A DNA stretch of 62,764 nt, from positions 1-62,764 of the forward strand of contig CAKUAI010000022.1 of the NCBI GenBank assembly GCA_934636245.1, in the 5' to 3' direction. The notes beneath the pieces were generated by a model, which had not been told where the DNA came from, searched no databases, and saw only the letters and a list, made by a program, of their open reading frames with translations. The DNA is from an uncultured Coriobacteriales bacterium. Its GTDB lineage: Bacteria; Actinomycetota; Coriobacteriia; Coriobacteriales; UMGS124. Every line of letters begins with the position of its first letter. The stretch's first letter is position 1. Both the position numbers and the translations under genes were made by a program. Shown piece after piece: positions 31,155-40,206 of the stretch.

Positions 31155-32561
31155 ATGAGCGACGGAAGAGAAGATGGAGACGACGCTGGCTGTGGGGGTG
31201 CGCCGTCCTCGCACAGTCGGATTGGTCTGAGCCTGCCAGACGGACTCTCGTCCGAAACGGCACGTCGCGTGGAAGAGGCACTGCGTTACATCCAACGCAT
31301 TGAGCTGCCGAAGTATATGGGAACGGACGCCCCTGAGTGGTTTTATTGCAGCCCCAAGCTTAATTTCCTGCTCTCATCTTGCACGATGACGGGCGTCAAC
31401 AACCCGCACGTGAACACGACGCTGCTCTTGCCCGAGGGACGTCACCTGAAACTGGCGCTCATCATGCGGGATTGTCATGCCGCGCTAGCCGACTCCGGCG
31501 TGCATATGGACTTCGCGGCGTTTGCTCGCATCGCGCTTAGCCTACGTGAGCCGCAAGATGCCCAAGAACGCTTTGCGTTCGGCCTGTTTGACACCTATGT
31601 GGCTTCAGCTGCCTCCACATTTTGCCTGATGGGCGACGGTGACCCAGTACGCCTACACGAGCGTATAACCTCCTGCCTCGAGCCGGGCTCTTTCAGGGCA
31701 CCCTCTTCCTACGATCCCGCCCGCGCCGGGGATGTCGCACGGAATATTATCGTGCAGACAGAGGGTCACCACGTGCTTTTGAGCGCACTCATGCGCTTGC
31801 ATGCGTTTTGCAAGCTCGCACCCTTCGACATAGGGAATGCGTTCATTGGCCGCATGGTGTACGCGCAGACGTTACGCGCGGGAGGCATGGCACTCATGTC
31901 TTACCTACCCGTTTTGGAGTTTTCTGCACGTTGGCACGCGGACGAGGCGTTAGCGCCCGCTTATCAACCGGCCATCCCTTGGGAGGAAAGTACACGCGTG
32001 CTGCACGGTACGTGCGACATCACACCGTGCTTTGAAGAGGCGTTGCACTTCCTGGCGGACGAGGCCTGGTGGTTCTCCAATAAGCTTTCGCGAATGGCGG
32101 AGCGGCGTCGGCGTCTCGAGGAGCTTTTCGGATTCGATGGTGCCCACAACGAGCGGCAGAGCGCCGTCCTCGTAGAGGCTTACGTCCACGACGACGCGGA
32201 GTTCACATTCGAGGGGCTTGCGGATGCCTACGGCGTGGCGTATTCGACTGCCCACGACGACCTGTGCACCCTGGAGCGTGAAGGCTTTCTGGTCCAGGTG
32301 AGGAACGGACGCCGCGCCTGTTTCATCGCGACGGAGGACTTGCGCCGCCGTGTGCTTGACCGCCTGTACTCATGCAACCCCGGGCGTTTCGACGAGCTGT
32401 TCCACGTGGACGGCGGTCTGCGCGATGTGCCAATCGAGCCGTGGAGCCATAAGAACGCGCTGCATCCGGCGGTAAGCCTGCTAGACAGCGACTGGCGCGT
32501 ACCTTTTCCGCAGGTCGGCAAAGAGCGACGCCTGCTGATTACAAAAAACCACCATAGGTAG
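31155..32561 (+). CDS. Degenerate Fic-domain protein with C-terminal winged helix, putative regulator
   Basis: Protein of 468 residues. The segment MRLHAFCKLAPFDIGNAFIGRM (about 215-236) aligns with the Fic motif HPFxxGNGR, but the catalytic His is Ala and GNGR is broken, so AMPylation is unlikely. Near residues 335-400, FTFEGLADAYGVAYSTAHDDLCTLEREGFLVQVRNGRR reads as a winged-helix DNA-binding domain. Fic-like plus wHTH proteins often regulate adjacent genes. The start follows GGAGGGGAGAGGG. It is divergent from the molybdoenzyme across a 19-bp inverted repeat, so it may control it (inference). Confidence 0.7.
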   Translation: MSDGREDGDDAGCGGAPSSHSRIGLSLPDGLSSETARRVEEALRYIQRIELPKYMGTDAPEWFYCSPKLNFLLSSCTMTGVNNPHVNTTLLLPEGRHLKLALIMRDCHAALADSGVHMDFAAFARIALSLREPQDAQERFAFGLFDTYVASAASTFCLMGDGDPVRLHERITSCLEPGSFRAPSSYDPARAGDVARNIIVQTEGHHVLLSALMRLHAFCKLAPFDIGNAFIGRMVYAQTLRAGGMALMSYLPVLEFSARWHADEALAPAYQPAIPWEESTRVLHGTCDITPCFEEALHFLADEAWWFSNKLSRMAERRRRLEELFGFDGAHNERQSAVLVEAYVHDDAEFTFEGLADAYGVAYSTAHDDLCTLEREGFLVQVRNGRRACFIATEDLRRRVLDRLYSCNPGRFDELFHVDGGLRDVPIEPWSHKNALHPAVSLLDSDWRVPFPQVGKERRLLITKNHHR

Positions 32562-32760
32562 ACTTGCTGCCTCATGCCAGAGTACTGGCATCGTGCCGGG
32601 CGAGCCTTTCGGCAGCACTGTCCTGATTCTTTACCCCTTCGACACCGACGGGGAGTACGAGGGGTGTAGGATGCGCTCAACCGTGCGAGCAGGTTGGACA
32701 CTCTGGCCCGACCCTCGACCGCATGCTTTTCAGGCGCCATCTCGAGGAGGTTTTGTCCCT

Positions 32761-33606
32761 ATGAAGCTCTACATATCGCTCGACATGGAGGGCATGGCGG
32801 GTATCTGCCAGCCTGTCCAGCAGACCGAGGACCGTGCCGCCTTCCGCGAGGCCCTCCACATGCAGCTCGGTTGGCTTATCGAGGGCATCCAGCACAGCGA
32901 GCGCAACGACGAAGTCACGGACATCGTGGTGGCCGACTCGCACGGCGAGGGGACCAACCTCGTATATTCCCAGGTAAGCGCCATGGACCCGCGCATTTCC
33001 CTCGTTGCGGGATCCCCGCGTCGCACGTTCATGATGGCCGGGCTGGACGCCACCTTCGACGCCTGCTTCTTCGTGGGCTACCATGCCGGCCCGGGCCATG
33101 AGCGCGCCAACATGGACCATGCCTTCTCGGGCAAGGTGGTCGATACGCTTCGCATCAACGGGGCCGTCATGAACGAGTCCACCGTCAACGCCGCACTCGC
33201 CGGCGACTTCGGGGTGCCCGTGGCACTTGTCATAGGCGACTCGGGTCTTCGCGAGGAGCTTCTCGACGAGGGGCGCATGCCTTGGGTGGAGTATGTCGAG
33301 ACAAAGCGCTCGCTGTCCAATTGCGCGGCGGTCTTCCGGCCCATGGAGGCGATTCGCACCGACACGATCGCCGCAGTGGGGCGCGTCCTGTCGCATGCCT
33401 CGGATTTGGCGGCACTGCCGCACTATACGGTGGCTCACCCCTGCGAGCTCTCCATTCGGTTCAGGCGGACGATCATGGCGGACGAGGTGGCCCAGGTTCC
33501 CGGCACCACGCGCGTCGACGGACTCACCGTCTCCATTCCCTGTCGCGACATGTCCGAGCTCGTGTGCGGCATCTCGGCCCTCACAACGCTCGCGGGCTGC
33601 ATGTAG
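32761..33606 (+). CDS. dppA: D-aminopeptidase, DppA family M55
   Basis: Cytoplasmic zinc peptidase of 281 residues. Metal ligands of M55 are recognisable: SLDMEG (8-10), DSHGEG (about 60), GYHAGPG (about 104) and NES (about 134). DppA removes D-amino acids from the N-terminus of D-residue peptides, with D-Ala-D-Ala as the classic substrate. GAGGAGG lies upstream of the ATG at 32761. It precedes an Opp/Dpp transporter as in the B. subtilis dpp operon. A 355-base gap with its own promoter separates it from the binding protein gene, so the two may not share one transcript. Confidence 0.92.
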   Translation: MKLYISLDMEGMAGICQPVQQTEDRAAFREALHMQLGWLIEGIQHSERNDEVTDIVVADSHGEGTNLVYSQVSAMDPRISLVAGSPRRTFMMAGLDATFDACFFVGYHAGPGHERANMDHAFSGKVVDTLRINGAVMNESTVNAALAGDFGVPVALVIGDSGLREELLDEGRMPWVEYVETKRSLSNCAAVFRPMEAIRTDTIAAVGRVLSHASDLAALPHYTVAHPCELSIRFRRTIMADEVAQVPGTTRVDGLTVSIPCRDMSELVCGISALTTLAGCM

Positions 33607-33961
33607 CAAGGCGACCAGGCAAAGCTCGGGCGGGCGGCGGACGCCGCACAAAGGGGGGCCTTGCGCGAGGCCCCCAGCCACCCAAAGCCCGTCAAGCCCA
33701 CCTGCCATCCGTTCAGTCCTTTTGTTTCAACCGTTCACCTAGAGACGTGGCACCGCCGGCCCCCATGCCCTCCGCTCGGTTCTGGTGCTTAGAAAAACAC
33801 CCCCATTTACCTGCTTGTTTAAAACCGATAACTGGTAAGCGGAAATGCATATGACCGCAATCGATTGTTAACACAGTTTACATTGACCCTCATAATCGCC
33901 CGGCGCACAATGCAGCGAAGCCATTTGGCCAATTCTTTCAATGGGGAAGGAAGTACCAAAA
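33607..33961 (+). other. Intergenic region before the peptide-binding protein
   Basis: No gene is seen. A hairpin GGGGGCCT/AGGCCCCC lies at 33655-33676 without a T run, possibly the end of the dppA transcript. A promoter lies at 33868-33896. Confidence 0.6.
33868..33896 (+). promoter_or_regulatory. Promoter of the peptide transporter operon
   Basis: TTAACA at 33868-33873 and CATAAT at 33891-33896 with a 17-base spacer, about 65 bases before the binding-protein start. Confidence 0.5.
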
Positions 33962-35680
33962 ATGAGCGCTTCGTCCGATGCAAACATCTCTCGTAGGAAC
34001 TTCGTGGGCCTGGCCGCTGCGGCGGCCGGCATGTTGGCGGCATCCGGCGTAGCGGGCGGCACCGCCCTTGCCCACGCCGACGAGGGCACTGACCGTTACC
34101 TGGTGTGGAACCTCTCGGCTGAGCCCGCGAGCTGGGACCCCACCACCAACTCCGAGTCCATTGCCGACTATCTCGTCACCCAGTTGTTCGAAGGTCTCAC
34201 CTACCCCACGGCCGACGGCTTCGAGCCCGGCGTAGCCGAGAGTTGGGATGTGTCCGACGACGGCCTGACGTACACGTTCCATCTGCGTGACAACGCCAAG
34301 TGGAGCGACGGCACGCCCGTCACCGCCAAGGACTTCGAGTACTCCTGGCGCCGCATCTGCGACCCGGTCGTGGCGTCCGACGCCCTCCAGGCAATGACCG
34401 ACTACGTCCAGGGTGCGCAAGAATACTTCGAGGGCACCGGCTCGCGCGACGACGTCAAGGCCACTGCCCTGGACAACTACACGTTCGAGGTGGTCCTCAA
34501 GAACGCCGCGCCGTTCTTCCCCGAGCTCGTCGCCAACGACGTGTACATGCCCGTGCAGCAGGCAACGGTGGAGGCCAACGGCGAAGGCTGGGAGAAGAAG
34601 CCCGAGACCTGCATCGGCAACGGCCCCTTCAAGATGACCCAGTACAACATCGGCGACAGCTTCATTCTTGAAAAGAACGAGAATTATTGGAACGCCGACG
34701 CCGTGCAGCTCAAGGGCATCAAGGTCGTCATGATTGCCGACGAGAACACCTCGCTGCAAGGCTACCAGAACGGCGAGATCGACGCGACCGAGACCCTGCC
34801 GACCGACCAGATTCCCCAGCTCATCGCCACTGACCCCAACCTGGTCGTTGCCCCCGACACCGGCTGCACCTACCTGATCATGAACTGCGACAAGGCCCCG
34901 ATCGACGACCTGAACGTGCGCAAGGCTATCGCCGCGGCAATCGACCGCAAGGCCATCGTCGAGCAGGTCACGCAGGCCGGCGAGATCCCGGCCACCGGCA
35001 TCATCGCCCCCACGGCCGAGAAGACCGACGGCAGCTCCTACCGCGAGCTCGACGCCTTCGGCTACCCGGTGCCCGAGTACGGCATCGACCCCAACCAGGC
35101 TCTGGTCGACGAGGCCAAGCAGTACCTTTCCGACGCCGGCTATCCCGACGGCGAAGGCTTCCCCGAGATTGAGATCACCTACAACACCTCCGACAAGTGG
35201 AAGAAGCTCATGGAGGCCATCCAGAGCCAGCTCAAGGAGAACCTCGGCATCACGGTGACGCTGCGCGCCGAGGAGAGCAGCGTGTTCTCTGGCACCCGCC
35301 AGCAGGGCGACTTCCAGATCGCACGCGGCGGCTGGACCAACGTGCCCTTCGACGCGAGCGGCCTCATCAAGCAGTTCACCTCGCAGAACGGCAACAACGC
35401 CAGCCAGTGGCGTTGGCAGGAGTACGCCGGCGCACCGTGGGACACCACGCTCAACCCCGGCAACGAGGCGTTCGACGAGGCGTTCAACACGGCCATGACG
35501 CTGCAGGGCACCGAGCGCGACGACGAGTGGGTCGTCGCTGAGCAGGCCCTCATGGCCGACATGCCCTGCGTGCCCCTGTACTACCCGGTCCAGACCTACG
35601 TCGTGGGCCCCAAGGTCACCGGCGTCGTCAAGACGAAGTCCCTGCGCTGGGTCTTCAAGGGCGCCTCGATTGTCGAGTAG
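33962..35680 (+). CDS. Peptide ABC transporter substrate-binding protein (SBP_bac_5)
   Basis: Exported binding protein of 572 residues. A Tat motif (SRRNFVGLAAAAAG) and cleavage near HADEG are visible, with no lipobox Cys. Family hallmarks are SWDPTTNSESIADYLVTQLFEGL, WSDGTPVTAKDFEYSWRR and PFKMTQYNIGD. It binds oligopeptides for the transporter encoded next. GGGGAAGGA precedes the ATG at 33962. A strong hairpin terminator after it would make its transcript more abundant than the permease's, as is usual for binding proteins. Confidence 0.93.
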   Translation: MSASSDANISRRNFVGLAAAAAGMLAASGVAGGTALAHADEGTDRYLVWNLSAEPASWDPTTNSESIADYLVTQLFEGLTYPTADGFEPGVAESWDVSDDGLTYTFHLRDNAKWSDGTPVTAKDFEYSWRRICDPVVASDALQAMTDYVQGAQEYFEGTGSRDDVKATALDNYTFEVVLKNAAPFFPELVANDVYMPVQQATVEANGEGWEKKPETCIGNGPFKMTQYNIGDSFILEKNENYWNADAVQLKGIKVVMIADENTSLQGYQNGEIDATETLPTDQIPQLIATDPNLVVAPDTGCTYLIMNCDKAPIDDLNVRKAIAAAIDRKAIVEQVTQAGEIPATGIIAPTAEKTDGSSYRELDAFGYPVPEYGIDPNQALVDEAKQYLSDAGYPDGEGFPEIEITYNTSDKWKKLMEAIQSQLKENLGITVTLRAEESSVFSGTRQQGDFQIARGGWTNVPFDASGLIKQFTSQNGNNASQWRWQEYAGAPWDTTLNPGNEAFDEAFNTAMTLQGTERDDEWVVAEQALMADMPCVPLYYPVQTYVVGPKVTGVVKTKSLRWVFKGASIVE

Positions 35681-35706
35681 GGACGCCTGGTAGGAGATTG
35701 CTCTGC

Positions 35707-35743
35707 AAGCAGGGCGACCCGCAAAACGGGTTGCCCTGCTTTT
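35707..35743 (+). terminator. Attenuating terminator between binding protein and permease genes
   Basis: AGCAGGGCGACCCG at 35708-35721 pairs with CGGGTTGCCCTGCT at 35727-35740 over a CAAAA loop, followed by a short T run. One G-T mispair is present. Partial termination would raise binding protein over permease. Confidence 0.8.
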
Positions 35744-35787
35744 GGTGCACGGGGCGGTCTCGTCCGGCGTGGGTTTGGGAGGACCCC

Positions 35788-36708
35788 ATGGCTAAGTACA
35801 TCGTTAAACGCGTGCTTGCTGCACTCGTCACCATATGGTTTGTCATGACGGCGACGTTCTTTCTCATGCACGCCATTCCCGGCGACCCGTTCAACGCCGA
35901 GAAGATGCCCGACCCGGAGCTGCGCGCGGCCATGTACGAGAAGTACGGCCTCGACAAGCCGCTTTGGGAGCAATACCTGACGAGTCTGTCCAACTACGCC
36001 CAGGGCGACTTCGGCTCCTCGTACCAGAAGCGCGGCCTCACCACCAACGAGATCATCGCATCGGGCTTCCCGTACTCGCTGCGTATCGGTGCCTATGCCT
36101 CGGTGGCCGTCATCGTGCTAGGCATCTCGTTCGGCTTGCTGGCCGCCCTCAGACATAACAAAATCGTCGACCGGTTGCTCATGTTCCTATCGACGATAGG
36201 TGCCACCGTCCCCACGTTCGTGTTCGCGACGCTGTTCCTCTACGTGTTCAGCAAGACGTTGGGCCTCGTGCCCACCTACGGCGTGGCGGACTGGAAGGGC
36301 TACATCGGCCCCGCGGTGGTCTTGTCGCTGTTCCCGTTGGCGTATGTGGTGCGCCTCATGCGCTCGTCGATGCTCGACGTGCTCGGCCAGGACTACATCC
36401 GCACGGCGCGCGCAAAGGGACTCCCGGAGTGGAAGGTGGTGGGCAAGCACGGCCTGCGCAACGCGCTCCTTCCCGTGGTGACCTACGTGGGCACGATGTT
36501 CGCCGCCCTCATCACCGGCTCGTTCGTCGTGGAGAAGGTGTTCAGCGTGCCGGGCATCGGCAGCCTGTTCACCACGAGCGTGCTCAACCGCGACTACACC
36601 CTCATCATGGGGACGACGGTGTTCTTCGCTATCATCCTGGTGGTGTGCGTGCTGTTCATCGACATCCTGTACGTGCTGATTGACCCTCGAATCAAGCTGG
36701 ACGAGTAG
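35788..36708 (+). CDS. Oligopeptide ABC transporter permease, OppB/DppB type
   Basis: Membrane protein of 306 residues. The N-terminus AKYIVKRVLAALVTIWFVMTATFFLMHAIPGDPF is the standard opening of DppB-like permeases. YLTSLSNYAQGDFGSSYQ, six predicted membrane segments and the EAA-like loop QDYIRTARAKGLPEWKVVGKHGLRNAL are present. It pairs with the next gene to form the pore. The ATG at 35788 follows GGGAGG. Confidence 0.95.
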   Translation: MAKYIVKRVLAALVTIWFVMTATFFLMHAIPGDPFNAEKMPDPELRAAMYEKYGLDKPLWEQYLTSLSNYAQGDFGSSYQKRGLTTNEIIASGFPYSLRIGAYASVAVIVLGISFGLLAALRHNKIVDRLLMFLSTIGATVPTFVFATLFLYVFSKTLGLVPTYGVADWKGYIGPAVVLSLFPLAYVVRLMRSSMLDVLGQDYIRTARAKGLPEWKVVGKHGLRNALLPVVTYVGTMFAALITGSFVVEKVFSVPGIGSLFTTSVLNRDYTLIMGTTVFFAIILVVCVLFIDILYVLIDPRIKLDE

Positions 36709-36716
36709 GTGCCCGC

Positions 36717-38057
36717 ATGCAGACAGACGAACTGACGATAGACCCGTCGCTATGGGAGCCCCTGCCCCGCGAGGAAAAGAACGCTGAGGCAATCGAGCGC
36801 CCGAGCACGACGTTTGCCCAAGACGCATGGAGGCGCCTGCGCCACAACAAGGTGGCCATGGTGTCGCTGGCGGTCATCGTGCTTATCGCCCTCATCTCCA
36901 TCTTTGTCCCGTTCTTCTGGCGCTTCTCCTACGACGAGCAGAACCTCTCCATGGTGAGCCTGCCGCCGAGCTACGACTGCTACAGGATCGGGCCCGACGA
37001 GAACTACTACGTGACGTCGCAGTACAACGTCATCCGTGTGGCCGACGACGGCACCCCCGAGGAGGCGCTCTCGCCCCGCCGCAAGGACACGGCGAACCTG
37101 CAGAACCTCTACGAGGTCGACGGCAAGGTGCTCACGCTCAGCTACGGCATGTACAAGGCGGCGCTCACCGAGTACAACGCCCTTGAGAGCCAGGCCAAGG
37201 CCGCAGGGACGGACATGGTGAACGTGGCCGACGCCGCCTACCTGCAGGAGTACTATGCGGACGACCCGGACACGCAGCAGGTCACCCTCGAGAAGGCCTA
37301 CTCCATCCTGGAGAACGACGTGCAGAAGGTGAGCCTGACCTACGACGGCAACCCCGTGACCGACGCGGTGCACCTGCGCAACAAGACCTACATCTTCGGC
37401 ACCGACAGCCTGGGGCGCGACCTGTTCATCCGCGTGGTGTACGGCGGGCGCATCTCGCTGCTCGTGGGCCTGCTCGCCGCCGTGCTCAACTTCGTGGTGG
37501 GCGTGACGTACGGTTCCATCGCGGGCTTTGTGGGCGGCAAGGTCGACAACGCGATGATGCGCGTCGTGGACGCCATCGACTCCATCCCCACGACGCTCTA
37601 CGTCATCCTCATCATGGTAATTGTGGGGTCGGGCCTCTTGCCCATCGTGCTTGCCCTGGGCCTCACGATGTGGATCCGCATGGCACGTATCGTGCGCGGC
37701 CAGGTGCTCACGCTCAAGAACCAGGAGTTCGTGAAGGCCTCCACCATCATGGGGGCAAGCATGGGGCGCATCCTGCTTCGCGACCTCGTCCCCAACATGA
37801 TGGGCCCCATCATGGTCGCGCTTTCCATGCAGATTCCCAGCGCCATCTTCGAGGAGGCGTTCCTGAGCTTCATCGGCCTGGGAGTCTCCGCGCCCCAAGC
37901 CTCTTGGGGCACCCTGTGCAACGACGCCCTCTCCGGCCTGTACGTCTACCCCTATCAGATGTTCATCCCGGCAATCGCCATCTCCATCACCATCCTCTCG
38001 CTGAACCTCCTGAGCGACGGCCTGCGTGATGCACTCGACCCCAAGCAGAAGAACTGA
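36717..38057 (+). CDS. Oligopeptide ABC transporter permease, OppC/DppC type, with large extracytoplasmic insert
   Basis: Membrane protein of 446 residues, longer than the ~300 of most DppC proteins. The first membrane segment (about 45-65) is followed by an extra hydrophilic region of roughly 120-150 residues (for example DYDE...DTANLQNLYEVDGKVL...) before GTDSLGRDLFIRVVYGG. The usual C-terminal core has IDSIPTTLYV, VRGQVLTLKNQEFVKAS and ISFIGLGVSAPQASWG. The insert is outside the membrane and might contact the binding protein or cell wall. The gene starts eight bases after the OppB stop. Confidence 0.92.
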   Translation: MQTDELTIDPSLWEPLPREEKNAEAIERPSTTFAQDAWRRLRHNKVAMVSLAVIVLIALISIFVPFFWRFSYDEQNLSMVSLPPSYDCYRIGPDENYYVTSQYNVIRVADDGTPEEALSPRRKDTANLQNLYEVDGKVLTLSYGMYKAALTEYNALESQAKAAGTDMVNVADAAYLQEYYADDPDTQQVTLEKAYSILENDVQKVSLTYDGNPVTDAVHLRNKTYIFGTDSLGRDLFIRVVYGGRISLLVGLLAAVLNFVVGVTYGSIAGFVGGKVDNAMMRVVDAIDSIPTTLYVILIMVIVGSGLLPIVLALGLTMWIRMARIVRGQVLTLKNQEFVKASTIMGASMGRILLRDLVPNMMGPIMVALSMQIPSAIFEEAFLSFIGLGVSAPQASWGTLCNDALSGLYVYPYQMFIPAIAISITILSLNLLSDGLRDALDPKQKN

Positions 38058-38067
38058 GGAGCGGGCC

Positions 38068-39162
38068 ATGGCAGACAACGAAGCCATCAAGGCCGAGCAG
38101 GCCACTGACACAGGCAGCGCAGGCACGCCCGAGAAGCCCCTGCTCGACGTGCGCAACCTGAAGACGTCGTTCTTCACGCACGTCGGCGAGGTCAAGGCGA
38201 TCCGCGACGTGAGCTTCACGGTGGGCCAGGGCGAGATCGTGGGCATCGTGGGAGAGTCCGGCTCGGGCAAATCGGTCACCTCGCTCTCGATCATGGGCCT
38301 GCTTCAGGACCCAGGCAAGGTCGTGGGCGGGCAAATCTTGTTCGACGGGCAGGACCTGCTCAAGAAGAGGCCCTCCGAGATGCGCCGCGTGCGCGGCGCG
38401 CAGATCGCCATGGTCTTCCAGGACCCCATGACCGCGCTTGACCCGCTGTTCACGGTGGGCGACCAGATCGTGGAAACCGTCCGCGAGCACCAGAAGGTAT
38501 CGAAAGAGCAGGCACGGCAACGCGCCGTGGAGATGCTCTCCCTCGTGGGGATTCCCAGTCCCGAGGAGCGCATGGGCCAGTACCCCCACGAGTTTTCCGG
38601 CGGCATGCGCCAGCGCGCGATGATCGCCATGGCGCTGTCGTGCCGGCCGCGCCTGCTCATCGCAGACGAACCCACCACGGCGCTTGACGTGACGGTCCAG
38701 GCTCAGGTGCTCGAGCTGCTCAAATCGCTCAACACCGAGATGGGCATGTCCACAATCCTCATCACGCACGACCTGGCTTGCGTGGCGTCCACCTGCAACA
38801 AGGTGCTCGTCATGTACGGCGGCCAGCTCATGGAGACGGGCAGCGACAAGGACGTGTTCTATCGACCTCGCCACCCCTACACGATGGGCTTGCTCAACTC
38901 GGTCCCGCGCCGCTCGGTGGAGGCGGGGCGCCGCAGGCTCGTGCCCATCCAAGGCACGCCGCCCGACTTGCTCAACCCGCCCACAGGGTGCCCGTTCTAC
39001 CCGCGCTGTCCCTTCGCCATGAAGATCTGCGCCCAGCAAGAGGTGCCGTATTTCGAGGTGGGGCAGGGCCATTCCGCCAAGTGCTGGCTGTGCCATCCCG
39101 AAGCCCCGAAGGTCGAGGCGTACGAGGCGCAGAAGGGAGGCATCGCCCATGACGCAGAGTAA
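38068..39162 (+). CDS. Oligopeptide ABC transporter ATPase, OppD/DppD type
   Basis: Cytoplasmic ATPase of 364 residues. Motifs are GESGSGKSVTSL (Walker A), MVFQDPMTALDPL (Q-loop), FSGGMRQRAMIA (signature), LLIADEPTTALD (Walker B) and ITHDLA. The C-terminal oligopeptide domain has a Cys cluster (GCPFYPRCPFAMKIC) that is typical for an Fe-S site. It overlaps the next ATPase gene by 14 bases. Confidence 0.95.
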   Translation: MADNEAIKAEQATDTGSAGTPEKPLLDVRNLKTSFFTHVGEVKAIRDVSFTVGQGEIVGIVGESGSGKSVTSLSIMGLLQDPGKVVGGQILFDGQDLLKKRPSEMRRVRGAQIAMVFQDPMTALDPLFTVGDQIVETVREHQKVSKEQARQRAVEMLSLVGIPSPEERMGQYPHEFSGGMRQRAMIAMALSCRPRLLIADEPTTALDVTVQAQVLELLKSLNTEMGMSTILITHDLACVASTCNKVLVMYGGQLMETGSDKDVFYRPRHPYTMGLLNSVPRRSVEAGRRRLVPIQGTPPDLLNPPTGCPFYPRCPFAMKICAQQEVPYFEVGQGHSAKCWLCHPEAPKVEAYEAQKGGIAHDAE

Positions 39163-40192
39163 GGAGCCCCAAGACGTGAGTCCGCAGACTTCCCAGGCCA
39201 CCGAAGCCCCGCAGGGCGACGCGCCGCTCCTGCAGGTGCGCGACCTCAAGATGTACTTCAAGAAGGGCGGCGGCTTTCTCGGCGCGAAGCCGAGCTATAT
39301 CAAGGCGGTGGACGGCGTCTCGTTCGACATCGCGCGAGGCGAGACGTTCGGCCTGGTGGGAGAGTCGGGGTGCGGCAAGTCCACAACGGGGCTGTCCATT
39401 ATCCGGCTCCACAAGCCCACGTCGGGCCAGATCATCTATGACGGGCACGATATCGCCCAGCTCTCCAGCCGAGAGCTCAAGCCGTATCGCAGTCGCCTGC
39501 AGATGATCTTTCAGGACCCGTACGCGAGCCTGAACCCCCGCATGACGGTCATGGACCTCATCGCCGAACCCATCGACATCGCCGGCACGCTGTCGGGCAA
39601 GGACCGCGCCGACCGCGTCTACGAGCTGCTCGAGCGCGTGGGCCTTGCGCGCGACCATGCCAACCGCTATCCGCATGAGTTCTCGGGCGGTCAGCGCCAG
39701 CGCATCGGTATCGCCCGCGCCCTGGCGAGCAACCCCGAGTTCATCGTGTGCGACGAGCCCATCTCGGCGCTCGACGTGTCAATCCAGGCCCAGGTCGTCA
39801 ACATGCTCGAGGACCTTCAGCAGCAGATGGGGCTCACCTATCTCTTCGTGGCCCACGACCTCTCCATGGTGAGGCACATCTCGCGCCGTGTGGGCGTCAT
39901 GTACCTGGGATCGCTTGTGGAGACGGCCGAGTCGCAGGAGATATACGAGCATCCCCTGCATCCCTACAGCAAGGCGCTCATGTCGGCGATTCCCATCCTG
40001 GACCCTGTGCGCGGCAAGGCCGAGAAGCCCAAACTGCTCAAAGGCGAGATACCCAGCCCGCTTGACATGCCGCCCGGCTGCAGGTTCGCGTCGCGTTGCC
40101 CGCTTGCCTGCGAGCGATGCCGCACCGAGCTGCCGCAACTCAAAGAGACGGCCCCGGGTCACATGGTTGCCTGTCATCTGGTGAGCGAATAA
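39149..40192 (+). CDS. Oligopeptide ABC transporter ATPase, OppF/DppF type
   Basis: Cytoplasmic ATPase of 347 residues. Walker A is GESGCGKSTTGL, Q-loop MIFQDPYASLNPRM, signature FSGGQRQRIGIA, Walker B FIVCDEPISALD. The tail has GCRFASRCPLACERC. It completes the five-part Dpp/Opp transporter as partner of the OppD-type ATPase. Confidence 0.95.
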   Translation: MTQSKEPQDVSPQTSQATEAPQGDAPLLQVRDLKMYFKKGGGFLGAKPSYIKAVDGVSFDIARGETFGLVGESGCGKSTTGLSIIRLHKPTSGQIIYDGHDIAQLSSRELKPYRSRLQMIFQDPYASLNPRMTVMDLIAEPIDIAGTLSGKDRADRVYELLERVGLARDHANRYPHEFSGGQRQRIGIARALASNPEFIVCDEPISALDVSIQAQVVNMLEDLQQQMGLTYLFVAHDLSMVRHISRRVGVMYLGSLVETAESQEIYEHPLHPYSKALMSAIPILDPVRGKAEKPKLLKGEIPSPLDMPPGCRFASRCPLACERCRTELPQLKETAPGHMVACHLVSE

Positions 40193-40206
40193 GAAGGAGT
40201 CCCGTG

